Shown one piece after another: positions 18,602-26,784 of a stretch of 43,237 nt of DNA (the stretch's first letter is position 1; the number at the start of each line of letters is the position of its first letter). Origin of the DNA: an uncultured Thermogutta sp. Lineage in GTDB: Bacteria; Planctomycetota; Planctomycetia; Pirellulales; Thermoguttaceae. The notes beneath the pieces are model-generated. The model did not search any database. It was not told the origin of the DNA and saw only the letters and a list, made by a program, of their open reading frames with translations. The stretch is from NCBI GenBank assembly GCA_937128505.1, contig CAKZMM010000151.1, forward strand, positions 1 to 43,237. The letters are read 5' to 3'. Made by a program: the position numbers and the translations under genes.

Positions 18602-19719
18602 TCCGGCTCCCCAAGGCTAAATATGCATCAAATTGATGGCTTATATGAAACATTATTTTTCATCGTGTACTGCTTAAAATTTTACCATTTCGCGCTGTGG
18701 CAAGTAAGGATTGTTAAGATCTTCAAATCGCGTGCTCCCACGATTGACCGTTCAAGCCACTACTAAAAACCTCGCGGGCCGCATGCGCCGATCGTCAGAT
18801 CTTCATTTCGGGCTTTGCGCGGTGCGCTTCCGACAGATTCTGGCCAAGCAAGCTTCCGCCGGATAAACTCCGCCGGATAAACAAAGACGGTAACTCGATG
18901 TGATTTCGTCAGTTCGTTTTCGGCAACAGGTGTCGCCGAGCCAATCTAGTTTTCAGGCTGTTTGGTGATAATAGGTAAAACAGGAAGCTTGAATGAAAAA
19001 GGACGATCTTCACCGCTCTGTCCGAGGGTCAACAAAAGAATTCATGGGGGTCTGTCCGACGGTCAACAAAAGAATTTTAGGGGGAGACAGATTTCTCCGG
19101 ATTAGCCGAAGGCAATCCACGGATGAAGTGGAGTGCTGCGCTCTGTAACGATTTCTCGTGATGAGGTGGAGGCAATTGGTGGCCTTCTGGGTTCGGGCAA
19201 GGGATTGAGGAAGACACTCCGCATGATCGGGCCGAGTCTAAAGGGCAGATCGTTGTTCTCGACGGTTCTGTTTCTGTCACCAGAGGTTGCCTTTTGAAAC
19301 TGCTGCGCTTTAGCTCTTCAACTCTTTAATTTCCGAAAAGGTTACAGAACAATACTCGTCAAAAGGCATCAAATTTCCAATAATTGTGACAGAAATTCCA
19401 TTCGCTGAAACTGCCATCTGCAAAATTTATTAAGCCGTGAATGGCTTCGGGGAAGCAAAGCGGATAATTTGAACTCGGCGGTACGTGGGTAAAGTGGACG
19501 CAATTCGGACCGGAAACGGGATCACAGACAAGTCAAGCGCGCTCCAATTTTGGCACAACAAAAGGTGCGCACCCCACGTATTCGCGAAGTGAGAATTCGA
19601 GCCTTATGTAACGTTCTCTAGTGCGTTATGTTGACGGGGCATGGGGAGCCAAAAACTTGCTGTGATTTCATCCGGCTTTTCACGGCCGCACTACGAATCC
19701 TTCTTTGGGGGGTTTTACC
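18602..19719. other. gene-free stretch with a direct repeat
   Basis: No supported gene in about 1.1 kb. A 25-nt direct repeat lies at 19018-19076 (listed separately). CTCCGCCGGATAAAC-like sequence is duplicated near 18856-18880. Confidence 0.5.
19018..19076. repeat. 25-nt direct repeat, period 34
   Basis: The sequence starting CTGTCCGAGGGTCAACAAAA at 19018-19042 recurs at 19052-19076 with a single difference (G to C in the ninth base). The two copies are 9 nt apart. They could be a regulator-binding pair or a local duplication. Confidence 0.6.
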
Positions 19720-21612
19720 ATGCTGAAGGTTGCCTCAGGAACAACTAGTGAAACCTGTTTAAATGGCAAAGTTAGCGAGAATGGAGGACGTCGGATTTTC
19801 CAAAGCATTACGAGCCCCGTCAGCACTTTTTTTGTCACCGGACGGGACCAAGAGCTGCGGAAATCGGAATATTTTTTGAAGGTTTTTGGTTTCGCTTTAG
19901 CTTTAATGTGCGTGCTGAGTGTAACCTTCAGTGGTGCCCAGGGCGTTGCCTGCACGACACCGGTTTTCCAATATGCAATGTACAATTGGACACCTACCCC
20001 TTATCTCCTTTTTTATTTTTTTCCAGGAGAGATTCCCGCGGCCGATCACGCCCTCCTTGAGCGGCTTCAGACTCTAAGCAGTGAACCTCGCGAAGCTGCC
20101 AATCTTACGATTTACCGGATTGATGTAACCAAGCAGTCCGAGCTGGCTCGCTTGCCCGCGCCGATTCTGCGTGCCTGGGAAAAATTGAACGGGTCCGATG
20201 GGGCAGAGAAGGCTAACCAGTCGCCGGTAGAAGGTTCGGGAGCAAGTAGTCCTATAGCCACGGGCTGGGCACTTTTTAGCCCTTGGGGGCTGGAGCTTTA
20301 TGTGGGGCGACTGGACGAAGAGCTTTGTGAGGCTATTTTTTCTTCCCCCGCAAGGCGACGTTTGGGCGAGCTTTTTCAGTTGGGTCATGGTGCCGTAGCA
20401 ATCTTTGTGCCGGGAAGTCAGCCGGAAGCGAATAAACAGGCCGAACAAGCCTTAACCGAGCTGCAAGACCGCAGCCGCCAGCTCAACTCGGCAAATCTGG
20501 GGATAGTTCCCCCGGATCCGAGCACGCCCAATTCCGGATTCCCAGGAGGAAATTGGGACGGAAGTTCGGGAGGGTCCTCCACGCCGCAATCCTCGGCTTC
20601 TAGCGCGGGCCCCATTTCGAATGAAGTGTCGCCGGGGTTGCCGGCTGGAGTTGGGCGAGGCGAAGGGGCGCTGCCCGGGAGGGGTTCAACAGATTCTGCT
20701 TCTGGCGGAATTGGTGGAAGTACTGCGGACCCCGCTTCGCTTCTCATGCCAGCGGAGGCGGTTGCCAACCGAAATATCGATTTGGCAATCTTGCGGGTGG
20801 AACGTTCGGACCCGGCCGAAGAGTGGCTCATAAGATTCCTTATGAAAGTTCAGCCCGATCTGGAGGAATTAGCCGATAAACCGATGGTTTTCTTTTGCTT
20901 CGGTCGTGGTCGAGTTACCCCTCCGTACGTGGGTGCCGGAATCACCACGGAAAACCTGTTCAACGAATTGATGTTTTTGGCCGGCGACTGCTCTTGCTTG
21001 ATCAAGGAGGCCAACCCAGGGGTTGACCTTTTGATGTGTTGGGACTGGGACAGCACGGCATTGGCGATGGCTACAAAATATGGTGCGGCATCCCCTGCTT
21101 TACCGATTCCTTTGCATTATGAAGAGGTTTCGCCGGCAGACTCAGTCGGAACTTGGACGCCGGACGAATCATCCGAAACCTCGGAGAGTTTTACCACCAC
21201 GTTTGACCCCGCAGCGATTTCCCCGATGGCCGCCCAAGGGGTCGCCCGGGAAGATGGCTCGGGTTCCCGCTCTCGAGATCTTTTACCCGCGAATCCCTCC
21301 TCGGCGGATGCCCCGGCTTTGGGTGTTATACCTTTCCCGGCAAGGGATTCAGAAGCCGATTCGAGTGATCCCAGGGCCCGCCGCTCGGGAGAAGCTCCGA
21401 GCTCAAACCTTGGTGAAGGCCCCACCGCTAACGAGGGGAGTTCCGGTCCCAATTCCACTGTTGGCCAGAGCGAGGATAATGCAGCGTCCCGACCGGCAAG
21501 CTTTGCCCAACGGCAGATCGTTGTTTGGATGATGGCACTGGCGGCTGCGGTGGTATTGGTCTTAGGGATCGGCTTGCTAACCTCTCGTCGCGGCAAGTAC
21601 ACTAAAGACTAA
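19720..21612 (+). CDS. envelope protein with signal peptide and C-terminal membrane anchor
   Basis: 630 residues, function unknown. A hydrophobic segment (about 55-75, FALALMCVLSVTFSG) is followed by GVACTTPVFQYAMYNW, a start also seen, as I recall, in planctomycete exported proteins next to ABC transporters. Two globular parts (about 85-260 and about 340-465; the second contains VERSDPAEEWLIRFLMKVQPDLEEL and KPMVFFCFGRGRV) are separated and followed by Gly/Ser/Pro-rich linkers. A C-terminal transmembrane helix (about 605-625, IVVWMMALAAAVVLVLGIG) ends in a basic tail. The protein therefore likely faces outward from the inner membrane. ATG at 19720 is preferred because TGGGGGG lies 7 nt before it. 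An ABC ATPase gene follows 302 nt later on the same strand. Confidence 0.75.
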   Translation: MLKVASGTTSETCLNGKVSENGGRRIFQSITSPVSTFFVTGRDQELRKSEYFLKVFGFALALMCVLSVTFSGAQGVACTTPVFQYAMYNWTPTPYLLFYFFPGEIPAADHALLERLQTLSSEPREAANLTIYRIDVTKQSELARLPAPILRAWEKLNGSDGAEKANQSPVEGSGASSPIATGWALFSPWGLELYVGRLDEELCEAIFSSPARRRLGELFQLGHGAVAIFVPGSQPEANKQAEQALTELQDRSRQLNSANLGIVPPDPSTPNSGFPGGNWDGSSGGSSTPQSSASSAGPISNEVSPGLPAGVGRGEGALPGRGSTDSASGGIGGSTADPASLLMPAEAVANRNIDLAILRVERSDPAEEWLIRFLMKVQPDLEELADKPMVFFCFGRGRVTPPYVGAGITTENLFNELMFLAGDCSCLIKEANPGVDLLMCWDWDSTALAMATKYGAASPALPIPLHYEEVSPADSVGTWTPDESSETSESFTTTFDPAAISPMAAQGVAREDGSGSRSRDLLPANPSSADAPALGVIPFPARDSEADSSDPRARRSGEAPSSNLGEGPTANEGSSGPNSTVGQSEDNAASRPASFAQRQIVVWMMALAAAVVLVLGIGLLTSRRGKYTKD

Positions 21613-21914
21613 ATTTTTGGGCGCTAGAGACGCCGACCTTTCCGGGGCAAAGATCCGGCTCGTAAAAGCGGGATCTTATGGGTAAAAAACAAGGTTTTGC
21701 AAAAAATCAGTCTCGGAACAAACTTCGTTGGGATACGCAGTCGACACGCCTTTTTCTTACGCGACTTTCAAGCTCATTACCCCTTTAGCTCGCTTGAGTA
21801 TCTGATAACAAAGGTGCCGGCTTTGGATCGCTCACTCGGCCCCGAGTCAAACGAGGGGCAAAGAGCGCTTCCCGGCCGGCGGGGGGTATTGGCTACGAAT
21901 CGATGAGGTTGCCC
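21613..21914. other. gene-free stretch
   Basis: About 300 nt with no supported gene. Only short inverted repeats are visible, such as GGCG/CGCC near 21620-21635 and GATCC/GGATC near 21652-21675; none has a T-tract. Confidence 0.4.
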
Positions 21915-22586
21915 ATGATCCGGCTTGAAGAAGTTAGCAAAGTTTATTGGACCAAACAGGGGCCGGTTCGTGCTTTAAGCTCGATAAGTCTGGAGATCAA
22001 GCAGGGGGAATACGTCGTCGTGTCCGGACCGAGTGGGGCGGGCAAATCAACCCTTTTGGCCCTTATTAGCGGTCTGGCCAAGCCGAGTGCCGGGCGAATT
22101 GTTGTGGGAGATCAGGACCTGGGAGCGCTACCGCCGGCCGCGAAGGCAAAATGGCGCGCCGAAAAGATCGGCTTTATTTTTCAGCTTTTTCATTTGCTCC
22201 CCTACCTGACGGTTATCGAGAATGTTCTGGCCGCCGTCCCACCAAGCCAACGGGTCCCGGCACAGGAGCGCGCTGAAAAGATGCTCGAGCAATTTCACCT
22301 CGCACATCGGGCCCATCACTGGGCAAGCCAACTGAGTGCCGGCGAATGCCAGCGGGTAGCCATTATCCGTGCCTTGGTAAAGAAGCCGGAAATCATTCTG
22401 GCCGACGAGCCGACCGGCAATCTCGATGGTGCTAATGCAGCGGTGGTTTTCGAAGCCCTCGAGGACTTTAACCGCAAGGGGGGCACGGTCATCGTGGCCA
22501 CCCACCTTGAATCAGCGATCAAAGGGTCCGGCCGGGTTATCGCTCTAAAGAACGGTTTGCTCCAAAGCCTCGCCACTGCACAATAA
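21915..22586 (+). CDS. ABC transporter ATP-binding protein, LolD/MacB type
   Basis: ATPase subunit of an ABC system of the LolD/MacB/FtsE group. 223 residues from the ATG at 21915. Walker A is GPSGAGKST (about 36-44), the Q-loop is FQLFHLLPYLTV, the signature reads LSAGECQRVAIIRAL, with Ala for the usual second Gly of LSGGE, and Walker B with the adjacent D-loop is ILADEPTGNLD. An upstream in-frame ATG at 21903 is possible, but GAGG at 21906-21909 fits the 21915 start and MIRLEEVSKVYW is the usual beginning. No MacB/FtsX-like permease is encoded next to it; the preceding membrane-anchored protein may be a partner. Confidence 0.92.
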   Translation: MIRLEEVSKVYWTKQGPVRALSSISLEIKQGEYVVVSGPSGAGKSTLLALISGLAKPSAGRIVVGDQDLGALPPAAKAKWRAEKIGFIFQLFHLLPYLTVIENVLAAVPPSQRVPAQERAEKMLEQFHLAHRAHHWASQLSAGECQRVAIIRALVKKPEIILADEPTGNLDGANAAVVFEALEDFNRKGGTVIVATHLESAIKGSGRVIALKNGLLQSLATAQ

Positions 22587-22759
22587 AGCTCGAAAGTGCT
22601 TGGATCGCAGCCGAAATCTCTCGCGGATCTTTGCCGGCAATGTGGAGCAAGCTAACGGCGCGATGTTCCCTCGGTAAATCGTGGAAAGTGACTACCCGCC
22701 AATTTCGGTGCAGAGACGACTTGACAGGATTTCGTTCAAACGGCTGAAACGGGTGAACT

Positions 22760-23419
22760 ATGGGGGATGAAACCTTCGAATCATACCCCACGGATTTTCA
22801 GAGTTGGTTGGCCCGAACCCCGTCCCAGGACCACCTGGATCAAGCGTTGGAGCGTGCGTACGAGAACCTGCAAGAGCAATCCGAAGAGCAGCTTGTCTTC
22901 TTGGGAGCAGTGCCGATTCCTTCGGGCTGGCAATTGCCCGTGCTGAACGACGGGTTCGAACTTTTTCCGGAATCACGGCGAATTTTTACCGTAGCCGGGC
23001 AGCCGGTCTCGCCGATTTGGCAGTTGCTCGCCTTGCACTATTTGACGATTCGAGAAAGGCCGAAGAAATTGCCGCCGGAGGTCACTTTTGCGGACTTACC
23101 TGGGGCTCGAACCTACGCCGGCGTTTATCAGCAGCGGACCGTTGGTCGTCTTTGCGCCAGTGTAGGCCAAAGTAAGGCGACCCTCTTCGGGGCCGCACTT
23201 TCCTTGGGTGGACAAGTTGTCTTGGGCGGGGATTTGGCGTTTGAATTCGAGGTCTTTCCCCGGATTACCATCCGCCTAATCTGGTACGCCTCCGATGAGG
23301 AATTCAGTCCGCATGCCACGCTGCTTTTGCCCCCCAATATCGAGCAGTATTTTTGCAGCGAAGATATTGTCGTGCTTTCGGAACGGCTGGTAGCGCGGTT
23401 ATGCGGTCGTCCCTTCTAA
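22760..23419 (+). CDS. DUF3786-type protein
   Basis: 219 residues, cytoplasmic, no known activity. The segments LLALHYLTIRERPKKLPPEVTFADLPGARTYAGVY and FPRITIRLIWYASDEEFSPHATLLLPPNIEQYFCSEDIVVLSERLV match, from memory, the pattern of DUF3786, a family common in acetogens, sulfate reducers and other anaerobes and often located near corrinoid or acetyl-CoA pathway genes. It is convergent with the one-carbon operon on its right, so co-transcription is not indicated, but the neighbourhood fits. The start codon has only a weak ribosome binding site. Confidence 0.65.
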   Translation: MGDETFESYPTDFQSWLARTPSQDHLDQALERAYENLQEQSEEQLVFLGAVPIPSGWQLPVLNDGFELFPESRRIFTVAGQPVSPIWQLLALHYLTIRERPKKLPPEVTFADLPGARTYAGVYQQRTVGRLCASVGQSKATLFGAALSLGGQVVLGGDLAFEFEVFPRITIRLIWYASDEEFSPHATLLLPPNIEQYFCSEDIVVLSERLVARLCGRPF

Positions 23420-23448
23420 GAACCTTCCATGCGTGACGACTCAACTGG

Positions 23449-23644
23449 GTTATCCCCAAACATCGAGCCACCGGCACGGGAGAGCGCCTCAATCGTAGCA
23501 TCATTCGGCGGCATCCGCCTCACTTGGGGCGACCGGTGGCCGAGGCCCAGGAGAGGTTAATCCCCCGCACGTGGGGCCACCGGTGCTTGTTGATCGTGCG
23601 TTGCACGTACTGGTCCGTTAATCCCCCACACGCGGGGCCACCGG
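23449..23644 (-). CRISPR. decayed type I-E-like CRISPR array remnant
   Basis: Two well-preserved 28-nt repeats at 23556-23583 and 23617-23644 differ at two positions and are separated by a 33-nt spacer (period 61). Read on the minus strand they contain GGCCCCACGTGCGGGGG followed by ATTAAC, the layout of type I-E repeats. Two degenerate copies precede them at about 23449-23474 and 23509-23536, which start 60 nt apart; the 23537-23555 gap is only 19 nt, suggesting a deletion. No cas gene is in the window. It lies between two convergent genes. Confidence 0.6.
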
Positions 23645-23670
23645 AGGGACAATCCAGCACTGCGCCCCCA

Positions 23671-26397
23671 TTAAAGGGTGCCGTCGGGCAGCTTTTCTAT
23701 TCGCACGGCGCAAACTTTCGTCTCGGGGGTTTTAGCCACGGGATCGATGGCACAGTGCGTCAGACGGTTCGTCGGGCTTTCTGGAAAATGAAAAGTAGCA
23801 GAGATTACCCCGGGCAGGCACTCTTTGCTCAAATAGGCGTAAGCCATCATTTCCCCACGGCGAGAGACGAGCCGAATACATTCCCCGTGTTTGACTCCAA
23901 TCTTCGAGGCATCTCGAGGATGAATGCGTATCCATTCGCGATCGTGGAGAAGTTTGAGTCCTTCAACCCGCCCGGTCATCGTGCTGGTGTGATAGTGGAA
24001 AAGGCTGCGATCGGTGGTCAGAACCCACGGATATTGTTCGTCCGACCATTCAGCAGGGGGGGCGTAATCGACGGGAACAAAACGCGCCTTTCCCGTGGCG
24101 GTGGCAAATCGCTCGCGATGGAGAATCGGCGTACCTGGGTGTTGGACCTCCGGACAGGGCCATTGAAGGCCGCCATTTTCCAGCCGCTCGTACCGCACCC
24201 CTCCGTAAATCGGCACCAAGGAGGCAATCTCCTCCATGAGCTTGCTCGGTTGGGTTTCGGCAAAGCCTGGATATCCGAGCCGCTGGGCAATCTGGCTGAT
24301 GATCCAACCATCCGGCTGGGCCTCGCCGGGGGGTAAAACCGCTTTTCTGATTCGCTGAATTCGCCGCTCTGTGTTAGTGACCGTTCCATCTTTTTCGAAG
24401 ACGCACGCCGCCGGGAGCACCACATCGGCCAATTCAGCAGTTTCTGTTAGAAAGATGTCTTGAACGACAAGAAACTCTAACTTCTGAAGTGCTTCCTGTA
24501 AATGATTAGCATCGGCCTCGCTGATCAATGGGTTTTCGCCGACGATATACATGGCCCGAAGATCACCCCGATGTGCAGCGGCCGTCATTTCCGTATGCGT
24601 CAATCCGGGCCGCGACGACAGCTCGCATCCCCATGCTTTTTGGAATTTTTCCAAGGCAGCAGGTTGATCCACGCGCTGGTAGCCTGGCAATACATTCGGC
24701 AGCGCTCCCATGTCGCAAGCCCCCTGCACGTTGTTCTGCCCACGCAGGGGATTAACCCCAGAAGAACTTTTGCCGAAATTGCCCGTCAAGAGGGCCAGAT
24801 TGCTAATCGCGAGCACATTATCCGTTCCGTGACTATGTTGAGTTATTCCCATGGCATAAAGAATCATGCCGGGTTTTCGCATGGCATAAGTGCGCGCCGC
24901 TAGAACGATTTTTTCCCAGGGGACCCCGGTCCAACTGACCACTTTTTCCGGCGTGAACTTGCTTAAAGCCTGGCGGAAAGCGTCGAAGTTTTCGCAGCGG
25001 CTTTCGATGAAGCCGGTATCCATGAGATTCTCTTCGACAATGACTCGGGTCATCCCCGTCAAGAGCGCAACGTCGCTACCCGGTCGATGCTGCAGAAATT
25101 GAGTAGCGTAACGACACAATTCAATCTCTTTCGGATTAGCCACGATGAGCTCCGCCCCCGACCGTACCGCATAGATCACTTCCTGAGCCAGAACCGGATG
25201 AGCCACCGTGGTATTCGTGCCAATGGCGAAGATACATGCGGCATGACGAATTTCGGCGATCGAGTTGGTCATCGCCCCGCTACCGAGGGTCTGGGCCAAC
25301 CCCGCCACCGAGGGCGCATGGCACAGCCGCGCACAATGGTCGATGTTGTTCGTTCCTAGGCAAACGCGGGCAAATTTCTGCAAAAGGTAATTTTCTTCAT
25401 TCGTCAGTTTCGCGGAGGCGAGTACCGCTATTTGGTCGCCCCGGTAGCGACGAAAACCCTCGGCGACCCGCTCCAAAGCTTCCTCCCAAGAGTACTCGAC
25501 GAATCTTTCACCCTGGCGCACCAGGGGTTTTTTTAATCGGTCGGGATGATTGACGAACTGGTAGCCGAATCGCCCTTTCACGCAAAGGCGTCCGTGATTG
25601 ACCGGGCTTTCGCGATCCGCGCGGCAGGAGGCGATCCGGTTCCCCCGAACCCCCATATACACCGTGCAACCGACACCGCAGTAAGGACATACCGTCTTTA
25701 CCTCGCGAGCCGGGACCTCAAAGTGCTTGGGAACTAAAGCTCCCACGGGGCATCGTACCACGCATTCGCCGCAAGAAACACACGCGGATTGCGCGATCGG
25801 TCTTCCTTCGAATGGCACCACCACCGTCGCAAAACCACGGAAAGCATAATCAAGGGCGTGCACCCCCACGATTTCATCGCAAGTTCGCACACAGATTCCG
25901 CAAAGAATGCATTGGTTAGGGTCATAATCGAAAAAAGGATTGGAGCGATCGACGGCAAAGCGTCTTTCGGGGCGGCGGAGGCGGGCCAGTCGCTGTGTAT
26001 CAATCCCCACATAAGATGCCACTTGCTGAAGCTGGCACAACTGGTTCTTAGAGCACGCCAAGCAGTCCGGATAATGGTTTGCAATAAGAAGTTCCACCAC
26101 CATTTGACGGACGAGGCGGATTTCCGGGCTTTCCGTCCGGATCCGCATTCCGTCCGCTACCGGCGTCATACATGCGAGGGTCAACCCGCGGCCTTCGATT
26201 TCCACCATGCATAGCCGGCAGACGCCCACGGGTTTGAGGTCGGGATGATGGCACAAATGCGGAATATAAATCCCCTGGGCCAATGCTGCCTCTAGGACGG
26301 TGGTGCCATCGGTCGCGGAAATTTCCGTGCCATCTATGTGCAAACGCACCGGTGGCGCAAAAGTGTCTGCCTGTTCCGCCGAAACTGCGATGCCCAT
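23671..26397 (-). CDS. fdhA: formate dehydrogenase catalytic subunit, NuoG-like N-terminus
   Basis: Molybdenum- or tungsten-bis-MGD enzyme interconverting CO2 and formate. 908 residues. In order: a 2Fe-2S ferredoxin domain (CHHPDLKPVGVCRLCMVE and the later Cys in LACMTP), a His-ligated 4Fe-4S site (HYPDCLACSKNQLCQ), two 4Fe-4S clusters (CILCGICVRTCDE, CVSCGECVVRCPVGAL), the catalytic-domain 4Fe-4S (CPYCGVGCTVYMG, GRLCVKG), and the MGD domains. The active site DHCARLCHAPSVAGL has Cys where some FDHs use selenocysteine. ATG at 26397 is preferred over 26433 because GGGGAG lies 9 nt before it. It is the last gene of the one-carbon island, downstream of nuoE/nuoF-like genes that would supply the NAD(P)H-linked electron path. 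Confidence 0.95.
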   Translation of the reverse strand: MGIAVSAEQADTFAPPVRLHIDGTEISATDGTTVLEAALAQGIYIPHLCHHPDLKPVGVCRLCMVEIEGRGLTLACMTPVADGMRIRTESPEIRLVRQMVVELLIANHYPDCLACSKNQLCQLQQVASYVGIDTQRLARLRRPERRFAVDRSNPFFDYDPNQCILCGICVRTCDEIVGVHALDYAFRGFATVVVPFEGRPIAQSACVSCGECVVRCPVGALVPKHFEVPAREVKTVCPYCGVGCTVYMGVRGNRIASCRADRESPVNHGRLCVKGRFGYQFVNHPDRLKKPLVRQGERFVEYSWEEALERVAEGFRRYRGDQIAVLASAKLTNEENYLLQKFARVCLGTNNIDHCARLCHAPSVAGLAQTLGSGAMTNSIAEIRHAACIFAIGTNTTVAHPVLAQEVIYAVRSGAELIVANPKEIELCRYATQFLQHRPGSDVALLTGMTRVIVEENLMDTGFIESRCENFDAFRQALSKFTPEKVVSWTGVPWEKIVLAARTYAMRKPGMILYAMGITQHSHGTDNVLAISNLALLTGNFGKSSSGVNPLRGQNNVQGACDMGALPNVLPGYQRVDQPAALEKFQKAWGCELSSRPGLTHTEMTAAAHRGDLRAMYIVGENPLISEADANHLQEALQKLEFLVVQDIFLTETAELADVVLPAACVFEKDGTVTNTERRIQRIRKAVLPPGEAQPDGWIISQIAQRLGYPGFAETQPSKLMEEIASLVPIYGGVRYERLENGGLQWPCPEVQHPGTPILHRERFATATGKARFVPVDYAPPAEWSDEQYPWVLTTDRSLFHYHTSTMTGRVEGLKLLHDREWIRIHPRDASKIGVKHGECIRLVSRRGEMMAYAYLSKECLPGVISATFHFPESPTNRLTHCAIDPVAKTPETKVCAVRIEKLPDGTL

Positions 26398-26777
26398 CGA
26401 GGAGTTCTCCCCGCCACAGATACTAACTCGCATAGCTGCCTAATGGCGTCCTCTGAACGTGATCACGCCCGTTCAATTCAAAGCATCAAGGTGTGGCTAA
26501 TAGCAGGTTGCACCGCAAATCTCAAGTTCGTGACGCATGTTTAATGCCACTTTCCGGAATTGCGCTACAGTACACCTTTCCCAAGACGTTTCAATCCCGC
26601 GCGGTTGTCGGCGATTACAGCCCCAGTGCTTCGCTGACCTACTTTCCATTACTTATGGAGTCGATTCGCTCTTGCCCTCTGCAACTTTCCAGATTTCTGT
26701 TACTTTCAAGGATTTGAACGCTCCGCGATTTTCTGAAAATCATCTGATTTTGTTAAAATCATCCGATTTTCTCAAAA
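26398..26777. other. spacer between the nuoF-like gene and fdhA
   Basis: No supported gene in 380 nt. It holds AT-rich palindromes at 26736-26784. A separate promoter for fdhA could lie here, but no clear one was recognised. Confidence 0.5.
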
Positions 26778-26784
26778 TCATTCG
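26736..26784 (-). repeat. tandem AT-rich palindromes at the end of the nuoF-like gene
   Basis: AAAATCATCTGATTTT (26736-26751) and AAAATCATCCGATTTT (26755-26770) are followed by a half copy AAAATCATTCG (26774-26784) that overlaps the stop codon of the nuoF-like gene. The units repeat every 19 nt. They could end or slow transcription before fdhA, or bind a dimeric regulator. Confidence 0.55.

Noticed and set aside
23671-26397. selenocysteine in the formate dehydrogenase
   Set aside because: The active-site codon in DHCARLCHAPSV is an ordinary Cys codon, with no in-frame TGA.
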